Below are positions 42,892 to 51,920 of a stretch of 64,000 nt of DNA, in pieces. The position numbers and the translations under genes were made by a program. The stretch is taken from the NCBI RefSeq assembly GCF_002929505.1, contig NZ_PJJL01000068.1, positions 1 to 64,000 on the forward strand, read 5' to 3'. Numbering within the stretch: position 1 is the stretch's first letter; each line of letters opens with the position of its first letter. Source of the DNA: Cryobacterium sp. Y57. GTDB lineage: Bacteria; Actinomycetota; Actinomycetes; Actinomycetales; Microbacteriaceae. The notes beneath the pieces are model-generated. The model was not told the origin of the DNA, made no database searches, and saw only the letters and a list, made by a program, of their open reading frames with translations.

Positions 42892-43929
42892 ATGACAGGC
42901 ATCGGACCGGGGTCCGTCACCCTAAAAGATCTGGCCGCCGAACTCGGCCTGCACCCGTCGACCGTGTCACGGATCCTGCATGGGAAAGCTGAGACGGCAC
43001 GCGGTGCCGCCGCGCCGGTCACGGCCCAACGTGTGCGTGACCTCGCCAAGAAGGTGGGCTACTCCCCCGACCCCCAGGCCACGAGCCTGCGCACGCGGCG
43101 CACGCATCTTCTCGGAGTTATCGTTCCGCGTCTTTCCGACCTCGTGCTTGCGGTTATGTACGAAGGAATCGACGAGGCAGCCGACGACGCCAACTACTCC
43201 ACATTCGTCATGAACTCTCGTGACGATACATCGATACAGCGGCACAAAATGGAAATCATGCTGTCTCGACGGGTAGACGGCCTCATCATCGGTGACGCGC
43301 ACCTTGACGGCAATATTCTCGACGAGCTCGCCGAACGCAAGGTGCCGTTCGTGCTCATGAACCGCGCCATTGCCGGTTTTGCATCAGCCACCTGCGATGA
43401 CACCCTGGGCGGAGCTCTGGTGGCGCAGCACCTGTGGGACCAGGGCCACCGCGATGTTTCCATCATCGCTGGTGAACCCTACGCCAGTACTGGAGTCGAT
43501 CGCACGCACGGCTTCGTCTCCCGGTTTCGCGCGCTCGGTGGAACAATCCCTGAGAGCGCCATCGTGTGGTCGCGCTTCGACACATTGGGCGGGCACACCG
43601 CAGCAAATAGCATTCTGCGAGACACAGATCGTCGCCCCAGCGCGATCTTCGCGGTCAACGACTTCGCAGCCATCGGCGCTATGGGCGCGGCAAATTCTCA
43701 CGGATTACACGTGGGCCGCGATCTGGCAATTGTCGGATTCAATGACACGTCGCTGGCCGCGCAACTGCCTATCGCGCTGTCATCGGTGCACTCGCCGATG
43801 CACGACATCGGCCGGGTCGCCGTGAAGTTGCTCCTCGGCGTGCTGAACGGAGACGCCGTGGAGTCGATCAAACTTCTTCCTGTTTTATGCGTGCGAGACA
43901 GCAGTGATTTCACCTGGGCGGCGGGGTAA
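42892..43929 (+). CDS. LacI-family transcriptional repressor
   Basis: A 345-residue regulator. The N-terminal HTH (V-T-L-K-D-L-A-A-E-L-G-L-H-P-S-T-V-S-R-I-L) and hinge are followed by a periplasmic-binding-like effector domain with L-L-G-V-I-V-P, G-L-I-I-G, and V-G-F-N-D-T. About 14 residues (K-A-E-T-A-R-G-A-A-A-P-V) are inserted after the recognition helix region, longer than usual. It diverges from the asparaginase/hydrolase/MFS/SDR operon and has two perfect operators in the shared gap, so it almost certainly controls both directions. The inducer is unknown. Confidence 0.95.
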   Translation: MTGIGPGSVTLKDLAAELGLHPSTVSRILHGKAETARGAAAPVTAQRVRDLAKKVGYSPDPQATSLRTRRTHLLGVIVPRLSDLVLAVMYEGIDEAADDANYSTFVMNSRDDTSIQRHKMEIMLSRRVDGLIIGDAHLDGNILDELAERKVPFVLMNRAIAGFASATCDDTLGGALVAQHLWDQGHRDVSIIAGEPYASTGVDRTHGFVSRFRALGGTIPESAIVWSRFDTLGGHTAANSILRDTDRRPSAIFAVNDFAAIGAMGAANSHGLHVGRDLAIVGFNDTSLAAQLPIALSSVHSPMHDIGRVAVKLLLGVLNGDAVESIKLLPVLCVRDSSDFTWAAG

Positions 43930-44071
43930 AAGACGGTTACTGCCCGAAAATGCTGCGGCTCCCCCGGGTACTTGGTTGGTGCAGGTCACAGTTGACGCTC
44001 CCTGGCACATCATCGCGAAATACCCTTTTTCTCAGCGTTGCGCGCCGTCCCTGGTGCCCGGAATGTACACG

Positions 44072-45226
44072 TCAGCGACGGTAGGCACTCACATCGGTGG
44101 CCTTGACCGAAAGCCAGACCGTCGAGCCCACCTGCAGGCCGAGGTCGGCAACCGCGGCCGGGGTCAGCTCCGCGATGACCTCCGGGTCGCCGCTCGTGCG
44201 CAGTCGCACTCCGCCCGTGCCCGGCTCAATGCTCCTCACCCGGGCCGACCAGACGTTGCGGGGACTCGCGTGATGGGGCCGTTCCGTGTGCACGACGACG
44301 GATGCCGGGCGAAAGACTGCCGCGACGGGCGCGGGGGCTGCGGGCGCGGGGGTCCCGGAGCCGGGGGCCTCTCTGGCGGGGGTTGCGGGTGACAGGGCCG
44401 CGGCATCCGCTGGGCGCACCCAGAACGTGCGGCCGTCTGGGGCGACGACCGCGCCGTCCTGCGCGGTACCCACCACAAGATTGACGCCGGCGAGGGCCGC
44501 GACGAAGGGGTTCTGCGGGGCCGCGAGCACCGCTGCGGTCGTGCCTTCGTCGATGAGTGCACCGTGGTGCAGCACGGCGACGCGGTCGGCGAGCACGACG
44601 GCATCGACGATATCGTGGGTGACGATGATGGCGCTGGTGCCGGTTTCGGCAAGCTGCTCGCGGATGAGTTGACGGATGAACGGTGCTGTTTCCGCGTCGA
44701 GGGCGGCCATCGGCTCGTCGAGCAGGAGCACGCGCGGGCCGGCCGCGAGGGCGCGGGCGAGGGCGACGCGCTGCTGCTGTCCGCCGGAGAGGGCGCCCGG
44801 CAGGTTGCTGCCGAGGCCGGCCAGACCGACCCGGTCGAGCCATCGGTCGGCCTGCACCCGGGCCGACGCGGCGTTCAGTTGCGCTTCACCGACCCGGAGC
44901 GCGAAGGCCACGTTGGCGCGGGCGCTCAGGTGCGGAAAGAGCAGCGGCTCTTGTCCGAGCAGGCCGATCGCGCGATTCTCGGGTGCCACAAGCCGGCCGG
45001 GGGCGGTGAGAGTCGCGCCACCGAGGGTGACGGTTCCGGTATCGGGGGTGGCCAGTCCGGCGAGCAGATCGAGCACGGTCGACTTGCCTGAGCCGTTCGG
45101 GCCCAGGAGGGCCAGCACCTCGCCGGGCGCGAGCGTGAGTTGCACGTCGAGGGTGAACCCGCCTCGGGTGAGTTGGAGGTTCGCGGCGAGAAGTGCGGTG
45201 ACATCCTGGCGGAGGGTGGCGGTCAT
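44072..45226 (-). CDS. modC: Molybdate ABC transporter ATP-binding protein
   Basis: A 384-residue ATPase: Walker A G-P-N-G-S-G-K-S-T (42-50), signature L-S-G-G-Q (146-150), Walker B L-L-L-D-E-P (167-172) and the H-loop in V-T-H-D. The C-terminal part contains a TOBE/Mop-like molybdate-binding domain (R-V-R-S-I-E-P-G-T-G-G-V-R-L-R), separated by an Ala/Pro-rich linker. The start overlaps the modB stop as ATGA. Provides energy for molybdate uptake feeding the cofactor and nitrate reductase genes to the right. Confidence 0.93.
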   Translation of the reverse strand: MTATLRQDVTALLAANLQLTRGGFTLDVQLTLAPGEVLALLGPNGSGKSTVLDLLAGLATPDTGTVTLGGATLTAPGRLVAPENRAIGLLGQEPLLFPHLSARANVAFALRVGEAQLNAASARVQADRWLDRVGLAGLGSNLPGALSGGQQQRVALARALAAGPRVLLLDEPMAALDAETAPFIRQLIREQLAETGTSAIIVTHDIVDAVVLADRVAVLHHGALIDEGTTAAVLAAPQNPFVAALAGVNLVVGTAQDGAVVAPDGRTFWVRPADAAALSPATPAREAPGSGTPAPAAPAPVAAVFRPASVVVHTERPHHASPRNVWSARVRSIEPGTGGVRLRTSGDPEVIAELTPAAVADLGLQVGSTVWLSVKATDVSAYRR

Positions 45227-46005
45227 GAGAGCACGCTCGCCCGGCGGGTTCCGACCAGCACGAGGATGATCACCGCGACCGCTATGAGCAGCAACGACAG
45301 GGCCACGGCCTGGTCGGTCGTCACGCCCGAGCCGTTGAAGGCGGTGTAGATGGCGAGGGGCATGGTGCGGGTGACGCCGACGTGGTTACCGGCGAAGAGG
45401 GCGGTCGCACCGAATTCTCCGAGGGCGCGGGCAAAGCTCAAAACGGTCCCGGCGAGCAGTCCGGGGCCGACCAGCGGCAGCGTGATGAGCGCGAAGACCG
45501 TGCCGCGGCCGGCGCCGAGGGTCGCCGCGACGCGCTCATAGCGGATGCCGGCGGTGCGCAACGCCCCCTCGACCGCGATCACCAGGAACGGCAGGGCCAC
45601 GAAGGTTTGCGCAATGACCACCGCGGCCGTCGTGAATGGAATGCGCAGTCCGGCAAGTTCGAGGGTGTTGCCGAGTACGCCGCCGCGTCCAAGCAGGGAG
45701 AGCAGCGCGATGCCGCCGACGAGCGGCGGCAAGACGAGTGGCACGGTCACGAGCGCGCGTAATAAGCCGGCTGCACGCGGCTGAGACCGCGCGATGACGA
45801 CAGCCAGCGGCACGCCGAGCAGCAGGCAGAGCAGCGTCGAAACGGATGCCGTCACCAGCGACAAACCCAGCGGCTGCAGGGCCTCGGGTGAGAGCAGCAG
45901 GGCGGGCAGGGCAGGCCAGTCGACCTTGAGCAGGAGCCCGGCGAGCGGCAGCACGAGCAGGGCCAGGCCGATGCTCGCGGGTAAATAGAGCAGGCGCGGG
46001 ATCAC
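45223..46005 (-). CDS. modB: Molybdate ABC transporter permease
   Basis: A 260-residue inner-membrane permease with about six helices and the binding-protein-dependent transport signature around the E-G-A-L-R-T-A-G-I-R-Y-E-R-V-A-A-T-L-G-A-G region (the EAA loop that contacts ModC). The order modA-modB-modC is standard, but a 181-bp repeat-filled gap separates it from modA, which is unusual for this operon. It overlaps modC. Confidence 0.93.
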   Translation of the reverse strand: MIPRLLYLPASIGLALLVLPLAGLLLKVDWPALPALLLSPEALQPLGLSLVTASVSTLLCLLLGVPLAVVIARSQPRAAGLLRALVTVPLVLPPLVGGIALLSLLGRGGVLGNTLELAGLRIPFTTAAVVIAQTFVALPFLVIAVEGALRTAGIRYERVAATLGAGRGTVFALITLPLVGPGLLAGTVLSFARALGEFGATALFAGNHVGVTRTMPLAIYTAFNGSGVTTDQAVALSLLLIAVAVIILVLVGTRRASVLS

Positions 46006-46024
46006 GCGCGCCTCCTCCAGGATT

Positions 46025-46093
46025 CGGTCGCGGCTCCGGTCGCGGCTCCGGTCGCGGCTCCGGTCGCGGCTCCGGTCGCGGCTCCGGTCGCGG
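46025..46093. repeat. 12-bp tandem repeat (CGGTCGCGGCTC x5.75)
   Basis: Five perfect copies of CGGTCGCGGCTC and a partial sixth lie immediately upstream of the modB start. They are in the transcribed leader between modA and modB and would form GC-rich RNA near the modB ribosome site. Confidence 0.95.
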
Positions 46094-46100
46094 CCGGATT

Positions 46101-46160
46101 CCGGGCCCGGGCCCAGGCCCGGAACGGGGGCCCAGGTTCTAACCTAGGCCCCCGTTCACA
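46101..46160. repeat. GC-rich palindromic repeat, copy 3, between modA and modB
   Basis: A related member of the element at 7965-8178: CCGGGCCCGGGCCC, then the palindrome with arms AACGGGGGCCCAGGTT (46123-46138) and AACCTAGGCCCCCGTT (46141-46156). Fifteen of 16 positions pair around a CT dinucleotide. The TTCTAA centre and GGGCCCAG arm are shared with the other copies. In RNA it would be a very stable hairpin inside the mod transcript. Confidence 0.85.
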
Positions 46161-46186
46161 AGGTGGGCCCAGACGAACCAGAACCC

Positions 46187-46981
46187 TCACGGGGCAAGAA
46201 AGCCGTGGGCGGCGAGCACGGCCTGACCGGCCGGGGAAAGGACCAGGTCGACGAAGGCCTGGGCGGCCTCGGCGTGCGCGCTGTCGGCGACGACCGCGAT
46301 CGGATAGTGCCCGACGACCGCATCCGCTCCGGCCGGCGTCACGCCCTGGATGCGGTCGGGATTGGCGGCGACGTCCGTCGCGTAGACGAGGCCGGCATCC
46401 GCCTCGCCGCCGGCGATTTTGGTGACGACGGCCGTCACATTCTGTTCCTCGCTGGCGGGGCTCAGTGCGACGCCGGCTTTGGCGAGCAGGCTGGCGGATG
46501 CTGCGCCGCACGGGACCTGCACCGCGCACAGCACGGTGATCACGCCGGGTCGGACGAGATCTTTCAGAGTCTCGATCTTGAGCGGGTTGCCCGGGGCGAC
46601 CGCAATGCGCAGGGTGTTGCCGGCGAACAGCGTGGCGGGGCCGACCAGTGCTTCGTCGCCGAGCGGCTGCATATTCTTCTGGTCGGCACTGGCGAACACG
46701 TCGGCGGGGGCGCCGGCCGCGATCTGGGTAGCGAGGGTGGAGGATCCGTCGTAGGTGACCTGCACGTCGAAGGCCGGATTCTCATGTTCGAGCAGGGTGG
46801 CGAGCTCGTCGAAGGCGCCGGTCAGAGACGCGGCGGCGTAAACGCTGAGGGTCTGGGACGCCAGCCCCTGACCGGTCGGCTCATCAGTGTTCGAGGTGTT
46901 CGAGGTGTTCGAGGGTGCACAGCCGGTGAGGGCCAGGGCGAGCACGGCCAAGACGGCGAAGGCCTGCGGGAGGCGGCTCAT
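46187..46981 (-). CDS. modA: Molybdate-binding lipoprotein
   Basis: A 264-residue periplasmic-type solute-binding protein with a lipoprotein signal peptide ending in the lipobox L-T-G-C (Cys21). Following residues include L-S-V-Y-A-A-A-S-L-T-G-A-F-D-E, the ModA signature for oxyanion binding, and V-T-Y-D-G-S-S-T-L-A-T-Q-I. It captures molybdate outside the membrane for ModBC. The start overlaps the upstream regulator stop by ATGA. Confidence 0.95.
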   Translation of the reverse strand: MSRLPQAFAVLAVLALALTGCAPSNTSNTSNTDEPTGQGLASQTLSVYAAASLTGAFDELATLLEHENPAFDVQVTYDGSSTLATQIAAGAPADVFASADQKNMQPLGDEALVGPATLFAGNTLRIAVAPGNPLKIETLKDLVRPGVITVLCAVQVPCGAASASLLAKAGVALSPASEEQNVTAVVTKIAGGEADAGLVYATDVAANPDRIQGVTPAGADAVVGHYPIAVVADSAHAEAAQAFVDLVLSPAGQAVLAAHGFLAP

Positions 46982-47382
46982 GGCATCCGTCCCGGAGTTT
47001 CGACGATCACGTTAGTGGCCTTGATCACGGCAACGCTGAGCGAGCCGATCTCGAGGCCGAGTTCGCGCACGGCCTCGCTCGACATGAGCGAAACCACGCG
47101 GTGCGGGCCACACTGCAGTTCGACCTGGGCCATGACCGTGTCCATGGTGATGGCGGTGACGATGCCGACGAATCGATTGCGGGCGCTGCGCCCCACGCTC
47201 GACGGGTCGGTCGGGGTGCTCGCCTGGTCGACCGCGAAGGCAGCGAGCGCGGTTCCGTCGACCGCGAGGCGACCGGTGGCGTCGGCATCCGCTGCGAGAC
47301 GGCCACCGTCGACCCAGCGTCGTACGGTGTCGTCACTGACGCCGAGCAGCTCGGCGGCCTCACTGATCCGATATTGCGTCAT
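46978..47382 (-). CDS. HTH-TOBE molybdate-responsive regulator/pterin-binding protein
   Basis: A 134-residue protein with an excisionase/MerR-like HTH at the N-terminus (Y-R-I-S-E-A-A-E-L-L-G-V-S-D-D-T-V-R-R-W-V-D-G-G-R-L) and a single TOBE/Mop domain at the C-terminus (A-R-N-R-F-V-G-I-V-T...V-I-K-A-T-N-V-I-V-E). The architecture suggests a compact one-domain analogue of ModE. It probably binds molybdate through Mop oligomers and regulates the mod operon of which it is the first gene. The ATG at 47382 is preferred; a GTG three codons upstream is possible. Confidence 0.85.
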   Translation of the reverse strand: MTQYRISEAAELLGVSDDTVRRWVDGGRLAADADATGRLAVDGTALAAFAVDQASTPTDPSSVGRSARNRFVGIVTAITMDTVMAQVELQCGPHRVVSLMSSEAVRELGLEIGSLSVAVIKATNVIVETPGRMP

Positions 47383-47422
47383 AAATGGCACGATAGCACC
47401 GCATGTGCGGTTTCAACCCATC

Positions 47423-47503
47423 CGGCTGGCCCCGAAACCTTTCCCAGCTGTCCCGGAAACCACGGCCGGCTGTCCCGGAAACCACTACCGGCTGTCCCGC
47501 GCC
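47423..47503. repeat. 22-bp tandem repeat (x3.7)
   Basis: Units 47423-47444, 47445-47466 and 47467-47488 and a partial unit 47489-47503 share the pattern CGGCTGTCCCGGAAACCACT with decreasing divergence towards the right. The array abuts the second inverted-repeat element and lies in the promoter gap of the mod operon. Confidence 0.85.
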
Positions 47504-47600
47504 AGGCGCATAACTCCTGCAAATTGCTCAGCCCGGCTGGTGCGAACCGCTCAAATAGGGGCAGAGTGACGGCGGCGGCGACAGATTGCAGGAGTTATGC
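47504..47600. repeat. Inverted-repeat-bounded element, copy 2
   Basis: GCATAACTCCTGCAA (47508-47522) and its exact reverse complement (47586-47600) enclose 63 bp. The same 15-bp arms at 12234-12248 and 12312-12326 also enclose exactly 63 bp. The interiors of the two elements match at only about one third of positions, including a central CCGC and a final CAGA at the same offsets. It lies between the divergent mod operon and moeB. Confidence 0.9.
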
Positions 47601-47676
47601 CTCTGGGCAGGGCGGTTCGGCTGCGCTCTTCCCCGAGCTGGTGGCCGCGGGGCCGCGCAGCGCCTAGCGTTAAGTC

Positions 47677-48978
47677 ATGGCTATTCCTCCCCTTGTCGAG
47701 CCCGTTGATCGGCTCACCGCCTCCGAAACCGTGCGTACCGCCCGCCAGCGTCGCCTCCCCCAGCTCAATGAACTCGGTCAGCGCCGCCTCGCCAACGCCC
47801 GGGTGCTCGTGCTCGGCGCCGGTGGCCTCGGCTCCCCCGCCCTGCTCTACCTCGCAGCGGCTGGCGTGGGCACCATCGGCATCGTCGACGATGACGACGT
47901 GGAGCCGAGTAATCTGCAGCGCCAGATCGTTCACGGGCAAGCGGATGTCGGCCATCCCAAGGTAGACAGCGCCGCGGAGCGCATCGCCGAGATCGCTCCG
48001 GAAACCACGATCGTCCGGCACTCCGAGCGTCTCGTCGCGAGCAACGCGGACGAGATCATCGGCGGCTACGACATCGTCATCGACGGCACCGACAACTTTC
48101 CGACCCGGTTTCGCGTCAACGACACCTGCGCGCGGCTGGGGTTACCGCTGGTGTGGGCATCCGTTTTGCGGTTCGATGCCCAGCTCTCGGTGTTCTGGGC
48201 CACTCCGCCGGCCGGCAGCGGCATCACCGGAGTGCACCTGCGCGACTTGTTCCCGACGCCACCGGCCGAGGGCGAGGTGCCCAACTGCGCCGACGCCGGT
48301 GTGCTGGGCGCGCTGTGCGGCCAGGTCGGGTCGCTCATGGCGACCGAAACCATCAAGCTCATCACGGGGATCGGCTCGCCCCTGATCGGTCGAGTGCTGG
48401 TGATCGACGCGCTATCGGGTCGGTTCAGCGAGATTCCGCTGCTCGGAACTGGCATTGCCGCCGAGCCGACCGCCGCCGAGATCGCCGCCGAGCGTTCAGC
48501 CGAGCTCGCCGAGGCGGCCATGAAGAGCACCCCCGAGGTCTCGAGCGTGGAACTTGTCCACCGCCTCACCGCGCAGAGCGCCGGCACCGATGATTTTCTC
48601 GTCGTGGACGTGCGCGAGCCAGATGAATTCGCCGAAAGCTCGATTCCAACGGCCCGGCTCTTGCCCATCGGTGAGCTTCTCACCGATGGGGCGCTCTCGG
48701 ACAGTGGCCGCGCCGCGCTGCCTCACGACACGCCGCTGATTCTGCATTGCCACGCCGGCGGCCGGGCGGCCCGCGCCGCGAACGCGCTGCGTGAGGCGGG
48801 ATTCACCGATGTTTCCGTGCTTAGCGGCGGGATCCTCGCCTGGGATGACCTCGTCACCGCCGGGGGCGCGTCGGGTATCGGCAGCCGCTGGGAGTTGCCA
48901 GAGCCCGTCCCGACTCGGCGGCACGCCTCGGCGGGCGACGACGCCGGCACCAGCGATCAGTCAGACAGTCTGGTCTAG
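47677..48978 (+). CDS. moeB: Molybdopterin-synthase adenylyltransferase with rhodanese domain
   Basis: A 433-residue MoeB/MoeZ-type protein. The ThiF/E1-like domain has G-A-G-G-L-G (47-52), D-D-D-D-V-E-P-S-N-L-Q-R-Q and a Cys in P-N-C-A-D-A-G-V-L-G. The C-terminal rhodanese domain has D-V-R-E-P-D-E-F and an active-site Cys in L-H-C-H-A-G-G-R. It adenylates the MoaD C-terminus and then transfers sulfur, forming the MoaD thiocarboxylate. MoeB zinc-binding CxxC pairs are not seen, as in MoeZ types. It heads the rightward cofactor operon. Confidence 0.93.
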   Translation: MAIPPLVEPVDRLTASETVRTARQRRLPQLNELGQRRLANARVLVLGAGGLGSPALLYLAAAGVGTIGIVDDDDVEPSNLQRQIVHGQADVGHPKVDSAAERIAEIAPETTIVRHSERLVASNADEIIGGYDIVIDGTDNFPTRFRVNDTCARLGLPLVWASVLRFDAQLSVFWATPPAGSGITGVHLRDLFPTPPAEGEVPNCADAGVLGALCGQVGSLMATETIKLITGIGSPLIGRVLVIDALSGRFSEIPLLGTGIAAEPTAAEIAAERSAELAEAAMKSTPEVSSVELVHRLTAQSAGTDDFLVVDVREPDEFAESSIPTARLLPIGELLTDGALSDSGRAALPHDTPLILHCHAGGRAARAANALREAGFTDVSVLSGGILAWDDLVTAGGASGIGSRWELPEPVPTRRHASAGDDAGTSDQSDSLV

Positions 48979-48981
48979 CCG

Positions 48982-50325
48982 GTGACCGACACCGAACGCA
49001 CACACGATCACACGCACACCGAGCGGGCGGATGCGTGCGCACCCGCCGCATCCGCACGCAGCGTTGCCGAGCAGCTCGCGATCGTGCTCGGCAGTGTCGA
49101 TCCCCTGTCGCCGGTGCGGGTCGGGCTCGACGAGGCCCGTGGGCTCGTATTGGCCGAAGACGTACTCACGGTGACCGACACGCCTCCCTTCGACAACTCC
49201 GCGATGGACGGCTACGCCGTTATCCGCGCTGATCTGCTCGAAGCATCCGCTCAGAACCCGATCACCCTGCCCGTCGTGGCTGACCTGGCTGCCGGCACGG
49301 ACCAGAACCCGCGCCTGGTACCCGGGCAGGTCGCGCGGATCATGACGGGCGCACCGATTCCCGACGGAGCGGATGCCGTCGTGCCGATCGAAGACACCGA
49401 CCAGGGCACCGAGCAGGTCACCATTCTTCAGTCGCCCAAGCCCGCCGCGCACGTACGCCGGGCCGGAGAAGATGCCCACGCCGGGGACCGGGTGCTGCGC
49501 GCGGGCAGCGTGCTCTGGCCCACCCGGGTCGCCGCAGCGGCGAGCGCCGGAACCAGCTCCGTACTCGTGCACCCCGCCCCTCGGGTGGCCGTCATCTCCA
49601 CCGGCAGCGAACTCGTCACTCCCGGCAGCCCGACGCGTCGCGGCCAGATTCCCGATTCCAACTCCTTTCTGCTGTCGGCGGCCGTCGCCGAGGCCGGTGG
49701 GATTCCGGTACGGATCGGCGCCGTGCCCGACGACGACGATGTGCTGCGTGCGGTGTTGACCGAGCTGGCCGGCCAGGTCGACGTGATCGTGCTCTCCGGC
49801 GGGGTGAGCGTCGGAGCGTACGACGTGGTCAAAGCCGTGCTCAAGCCGCTCGGCACCGTCGACTTCGGACCGGTCAAGATGCAACCCGGTAAGCCGCAGG
49901 GGTTCGGACGCTGGCCCGCCACCAACAGTGTGCCCGGACCGCTGATCTTCGCCCTGCCCGGCAACCCGGTCAGCGCCTACGTGTCCTTCGAGGTGTTCGT
50001 GCGACCCGCGCTGCGGCGTCTGCTCGGCCACGAGACCCTGCAGCGGCGCACCGTCACCGCTACGGCCGTCGATGGCTGGCGTTCCCCGCCCGGACGTGCC
50101 CAGTACATGCCCGTCATCCTCACGCACCGCACCGCCGACGCTGAGAGCACAGACGGCAGCACAAACGCCAGCACAAACAATTTCGAGGCACGCCCGGCTT
50201 CTCGCGGCGGGTCGGGTTCGCACCTCGTCGCCGGCCTCGCGCAGGCCAACGGGCTCGCCATCGTGCTCGAAGACACGACTCACATTCGCGGCGGCGACCT
50301 CATCACTGTCATGCTGACATCATGA
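48982..50325 (+). CDS. moeA: Molybdopterin molybdenumtransferase
   Basis: Inserts molybdate into adenylylated molybdopterin. The 447-residue protein has [30 protein letters not shown] and the central MoCF fold G-S-E-L-V...D-S-N-S-F-L-L, then G-G-V-S-V-G-A-Y-D. The start is GTG at 48982, 3 bp after the moeB stop; the N-terminus is His/Thr-rich. Its stop overlaps moaC as ATGA. Confidence 0.95.
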   Translation: MTDTERTHDHTHTERADACAPAASARSVAEQLAIVLGSVDPLSPVRVGLDEARGLVLAEDVLTVTDTPPFDNSAMDGYAVIRADLLEASAQNPITLPVVADLAAGTDQNPRLVPGQVARIMTGAPIPDGADAVVPIEDTDQGTEQVTILQSPKPAAHVRRAGEDAHAGDRVLRAGSVLWPTRVAAAASAGTSSVLVHPAPRVAVISTGSELVTPGSPTRRGQIPDSNSFLLSAAVAEAGGIPVRIGAVPDDDDVLRAVLTELAGQVDVIVLSGGVSVGAYDVVKAVLKPLGTVDFGPVKMQPGKPQGFGRWPATNSVPGPLIFALPGNPVSAYVSFEVFVRPALRRLLGHETLQRRTVTATAVDGWRSPPGRAQYMPVILTHRTADAESTDGSTNASTNNFEARPASRGGSGSHLVAGLAQANGLAIVLEDTTHIRGGDLITVMLTS

Positions 50326-50831
50326 CGCACATCACCGACACGACCGGAGCGACCATGCCCGCACAGCTGTTCACCCACCTCGACTCGGCCGGACAGGCTC
50401 GTATGGTCGACGTGACCAACAAGGTTCCGACCGTGCGCAGCGCCACCGCCGCCGGTTTCGTGCGCTGCGGCGCGACAGTGATCGCCGCCCTCCGTGACGG
50501 CACCGCGCCCAAGGGCGACGTGCTCGCTGTGGCCCGTATCGCCGGAATCCAGGGCGCCAAAAAAACCGCCGACCTGCTGCCCCTGGCCCATGTGATCGGT
50601 GTGCACGGCGCCGTCGTCGACCTCGTCGTTGACGATGACGGCGTCAGCATCACCGCCACCGTGCGCACCGCCGACCGCACCGGCGTCGAAATGGAGGCGT
50701 TCACCGCCGTCACGGTCGCTGCCCTCGCGGTCGTCGATATGGTCAAGGGTCTCGATAAATCCGTCACGATTGAAAACGTGCGCCTCCTCGCCAAGAGCGG
50801 CGGCAAGAGCGGCGACTGGCTGCGCGCTTGA
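50322..50831 (+). CDS. moaC: Cyclic pyranopterin monophosphate synthase
   Basis: Second step of molybdopterin synthesis, forming cPMP from the MoaA product. The 169-residue protein has [33 protein letters not shown] and [10 protein letters not shown], matching the MoaC active site. The N-terminal 25 residues are longer than in Escherichia coli. Its radical SAM partner moaA is not in the window. Confidence 0.96.
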   Translation: MTHITDTTGATMPAQLFTHLDSAGQARMVDVTNKVPTVRSATAAGFVRCGATVIAALRDGTAPKGDVLAVARIAGIQGAKKTADLLPLAHVIGVHGAVVDLVVDDDGVSITATVRTADRTGVEMEAFTAVTVAALAVVDMVKGLDKSVTIENVRLLAKSGGKSGDWLRA

Positions 50832-50970
50832 CCCGGCGCGATTCCGGCACATCCTTCGCGCAAAACGGATGCCCCGCCATCGTCACGGGCGCGCCCAGTT
50901 TCGGAAGCCGCTATCCCGGCTACCGGAGCGCGCACCGAAATCGGGCGCTCCCATCCGCTCGGCAGGCGAC

Positions 50971-51651
50971 ATGAGTGCCCCTGCAGGCGGCACTGTCGAT
51001 CTGCTCGTGCTCGCCGGCGGCCGCGGCCGCCGACTCGGCGGTGCACTCAAGCCCGCGGTCGAAGTGGCCGGGCGCACCCTGCTCTCCCGAGTTCTCGACG
51101 CCCGCCCGGTCGCCCGGAATGCCGTCGTCGTCGGCCCGCCCGCCGCCCGGCCCGCTGCCGGCGGCCGACCGGATGACGCCCTGGTCTGGGCCCTGGAGGA
51201 TCCTCCGTTCGGCGGCCCGGTGGCCGGCATCGCGGCTGGCCTCACCGCGCTTGCGGCGAACGCCGATGCACCCGCCGATTGGGTGCTCGTACTCGCCTGC
51301 GATCTGCCCTGGGGAGCGGATGCCGCCCGCCTGCTGGTCGCGGCAGCATCCGCTGCCGAGACCAGCGGCGAACAGACCGAGGGCGTGCACCTCACCGACG
51401 ACACCGGCCACGCCCAATGGCTGGCCGGGATTTACCGGGCGTCTGCCCTGCGCGCCGCCGTGGACCGACTGGGCGCTCACGTTAATGGTGCCAGCATGCG
51501 TGAGCTGCTCGCGGGACTCAACCTCATGGGACTACTCGACGAATCCGAAGCCGGCGCTGACGTGGACACGTGGGAAGATGTTGAGAGTAGCACCGCTCGC
51601 TTGACCGGTGCTCCGACAATTCAGCTCGACCAAAGGAGTGACCCCGAATGA
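50971..51651 (+). CDS. mobA: Molybdenum cofactor guanylyltransferase
   Basis: Transfers GMP from GTP to molybdopterin, giving the MGD form used by nitrate reductase. The 226-residue protein has the nucleotidyltransferase loop L-A-G-G-R-G-R-R-L-G-G (14-24) with a Lys in A-L-K-P, P-F-G-G-P-V-A-G-I and L-A-C-D-L-P-W. Start 50971 gives a normal N-terminus; the frame is open further upstream but the sequence there is basic and not family-like. The stop overlaps the next start by ATGA. Confidence 0.9.
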   Translation: MSAPAGGTVDLLVLAGGRGRRLGGALKPAVEVAGRTLLSRVLDARPVARNAVVVGPPAARPAAGGRPDDALVWALEDPPFGGPVAGIAAGLTALAANADAPADWVLVLACDLPWGADAARLLVAAASAAETSGEQTEGVHLTDDTGHAQWLAGIYRASALRAAVDRLGAHVNGASMRELLAGLNLMGLLDESEAGADVDTWEDVESSTARLTGAPTIQLDQRSDPE

Positions 51652-51920
51652 GCGCTACACCGTTGCCTCCCGAAGCGCTCGACGAGTGGCTCACAGCCCT
51701 CGCCGATCGGCTGCAGCTAGACCCGGCCGACGTGCCGGTAGGCGACCTGCTCGACGCCGCCCGCGACATTGCCCACAACGTGGCCCGGCCGGCCGCTCCC
51801 CTGAGCACCTTTCTGATCGGCCTCGCCGCCGCGAAGAACGGTGGAACGGGCACCGATATTGAAGCTGCCTGCGCCGCCGCGAGCGAACTCGCCCGCGACT
51901 GGGCACCCGAGAAGCTCTGA
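51648..51920 (+). CDS. DUF6457 protein
   Basis: A 90-residue helical protein (L-D-E-W-L-T-A-L-A-D-R-L, then D-I-A-H-N-V-A-R-P-A-A-P-L-S-T-F-L-I-G) of the actinobacterial DUF6457 family, which is found next to or fused to mobA. A helper role in guanylylation or cofactor transfer is inferred from this constant linkage. It overlaps mobA and moaD at both ends. Confidence 0.85.
   Translation: MSATPLPPEALDEWLTALADRLQLDPADVPVGDLLDAARDIAHNVARPAAPLSTFLIGLAAAKNGGTGTDIEAACAAASELARDWAPEKL

Noticed and set aside
41640-43049. Longer asparaginase start at 43049
   Set aside because: The extra 124 codons run through the LacI operators and the start of the divergent LacI gene; the ATG at 42677 has a good ribosome site.
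46025-46093. CRISPR array
   Set aside because: The 12-bp units are contiguous with no spacers; the same holds for the other tandem arrays, and no cas genes are present.
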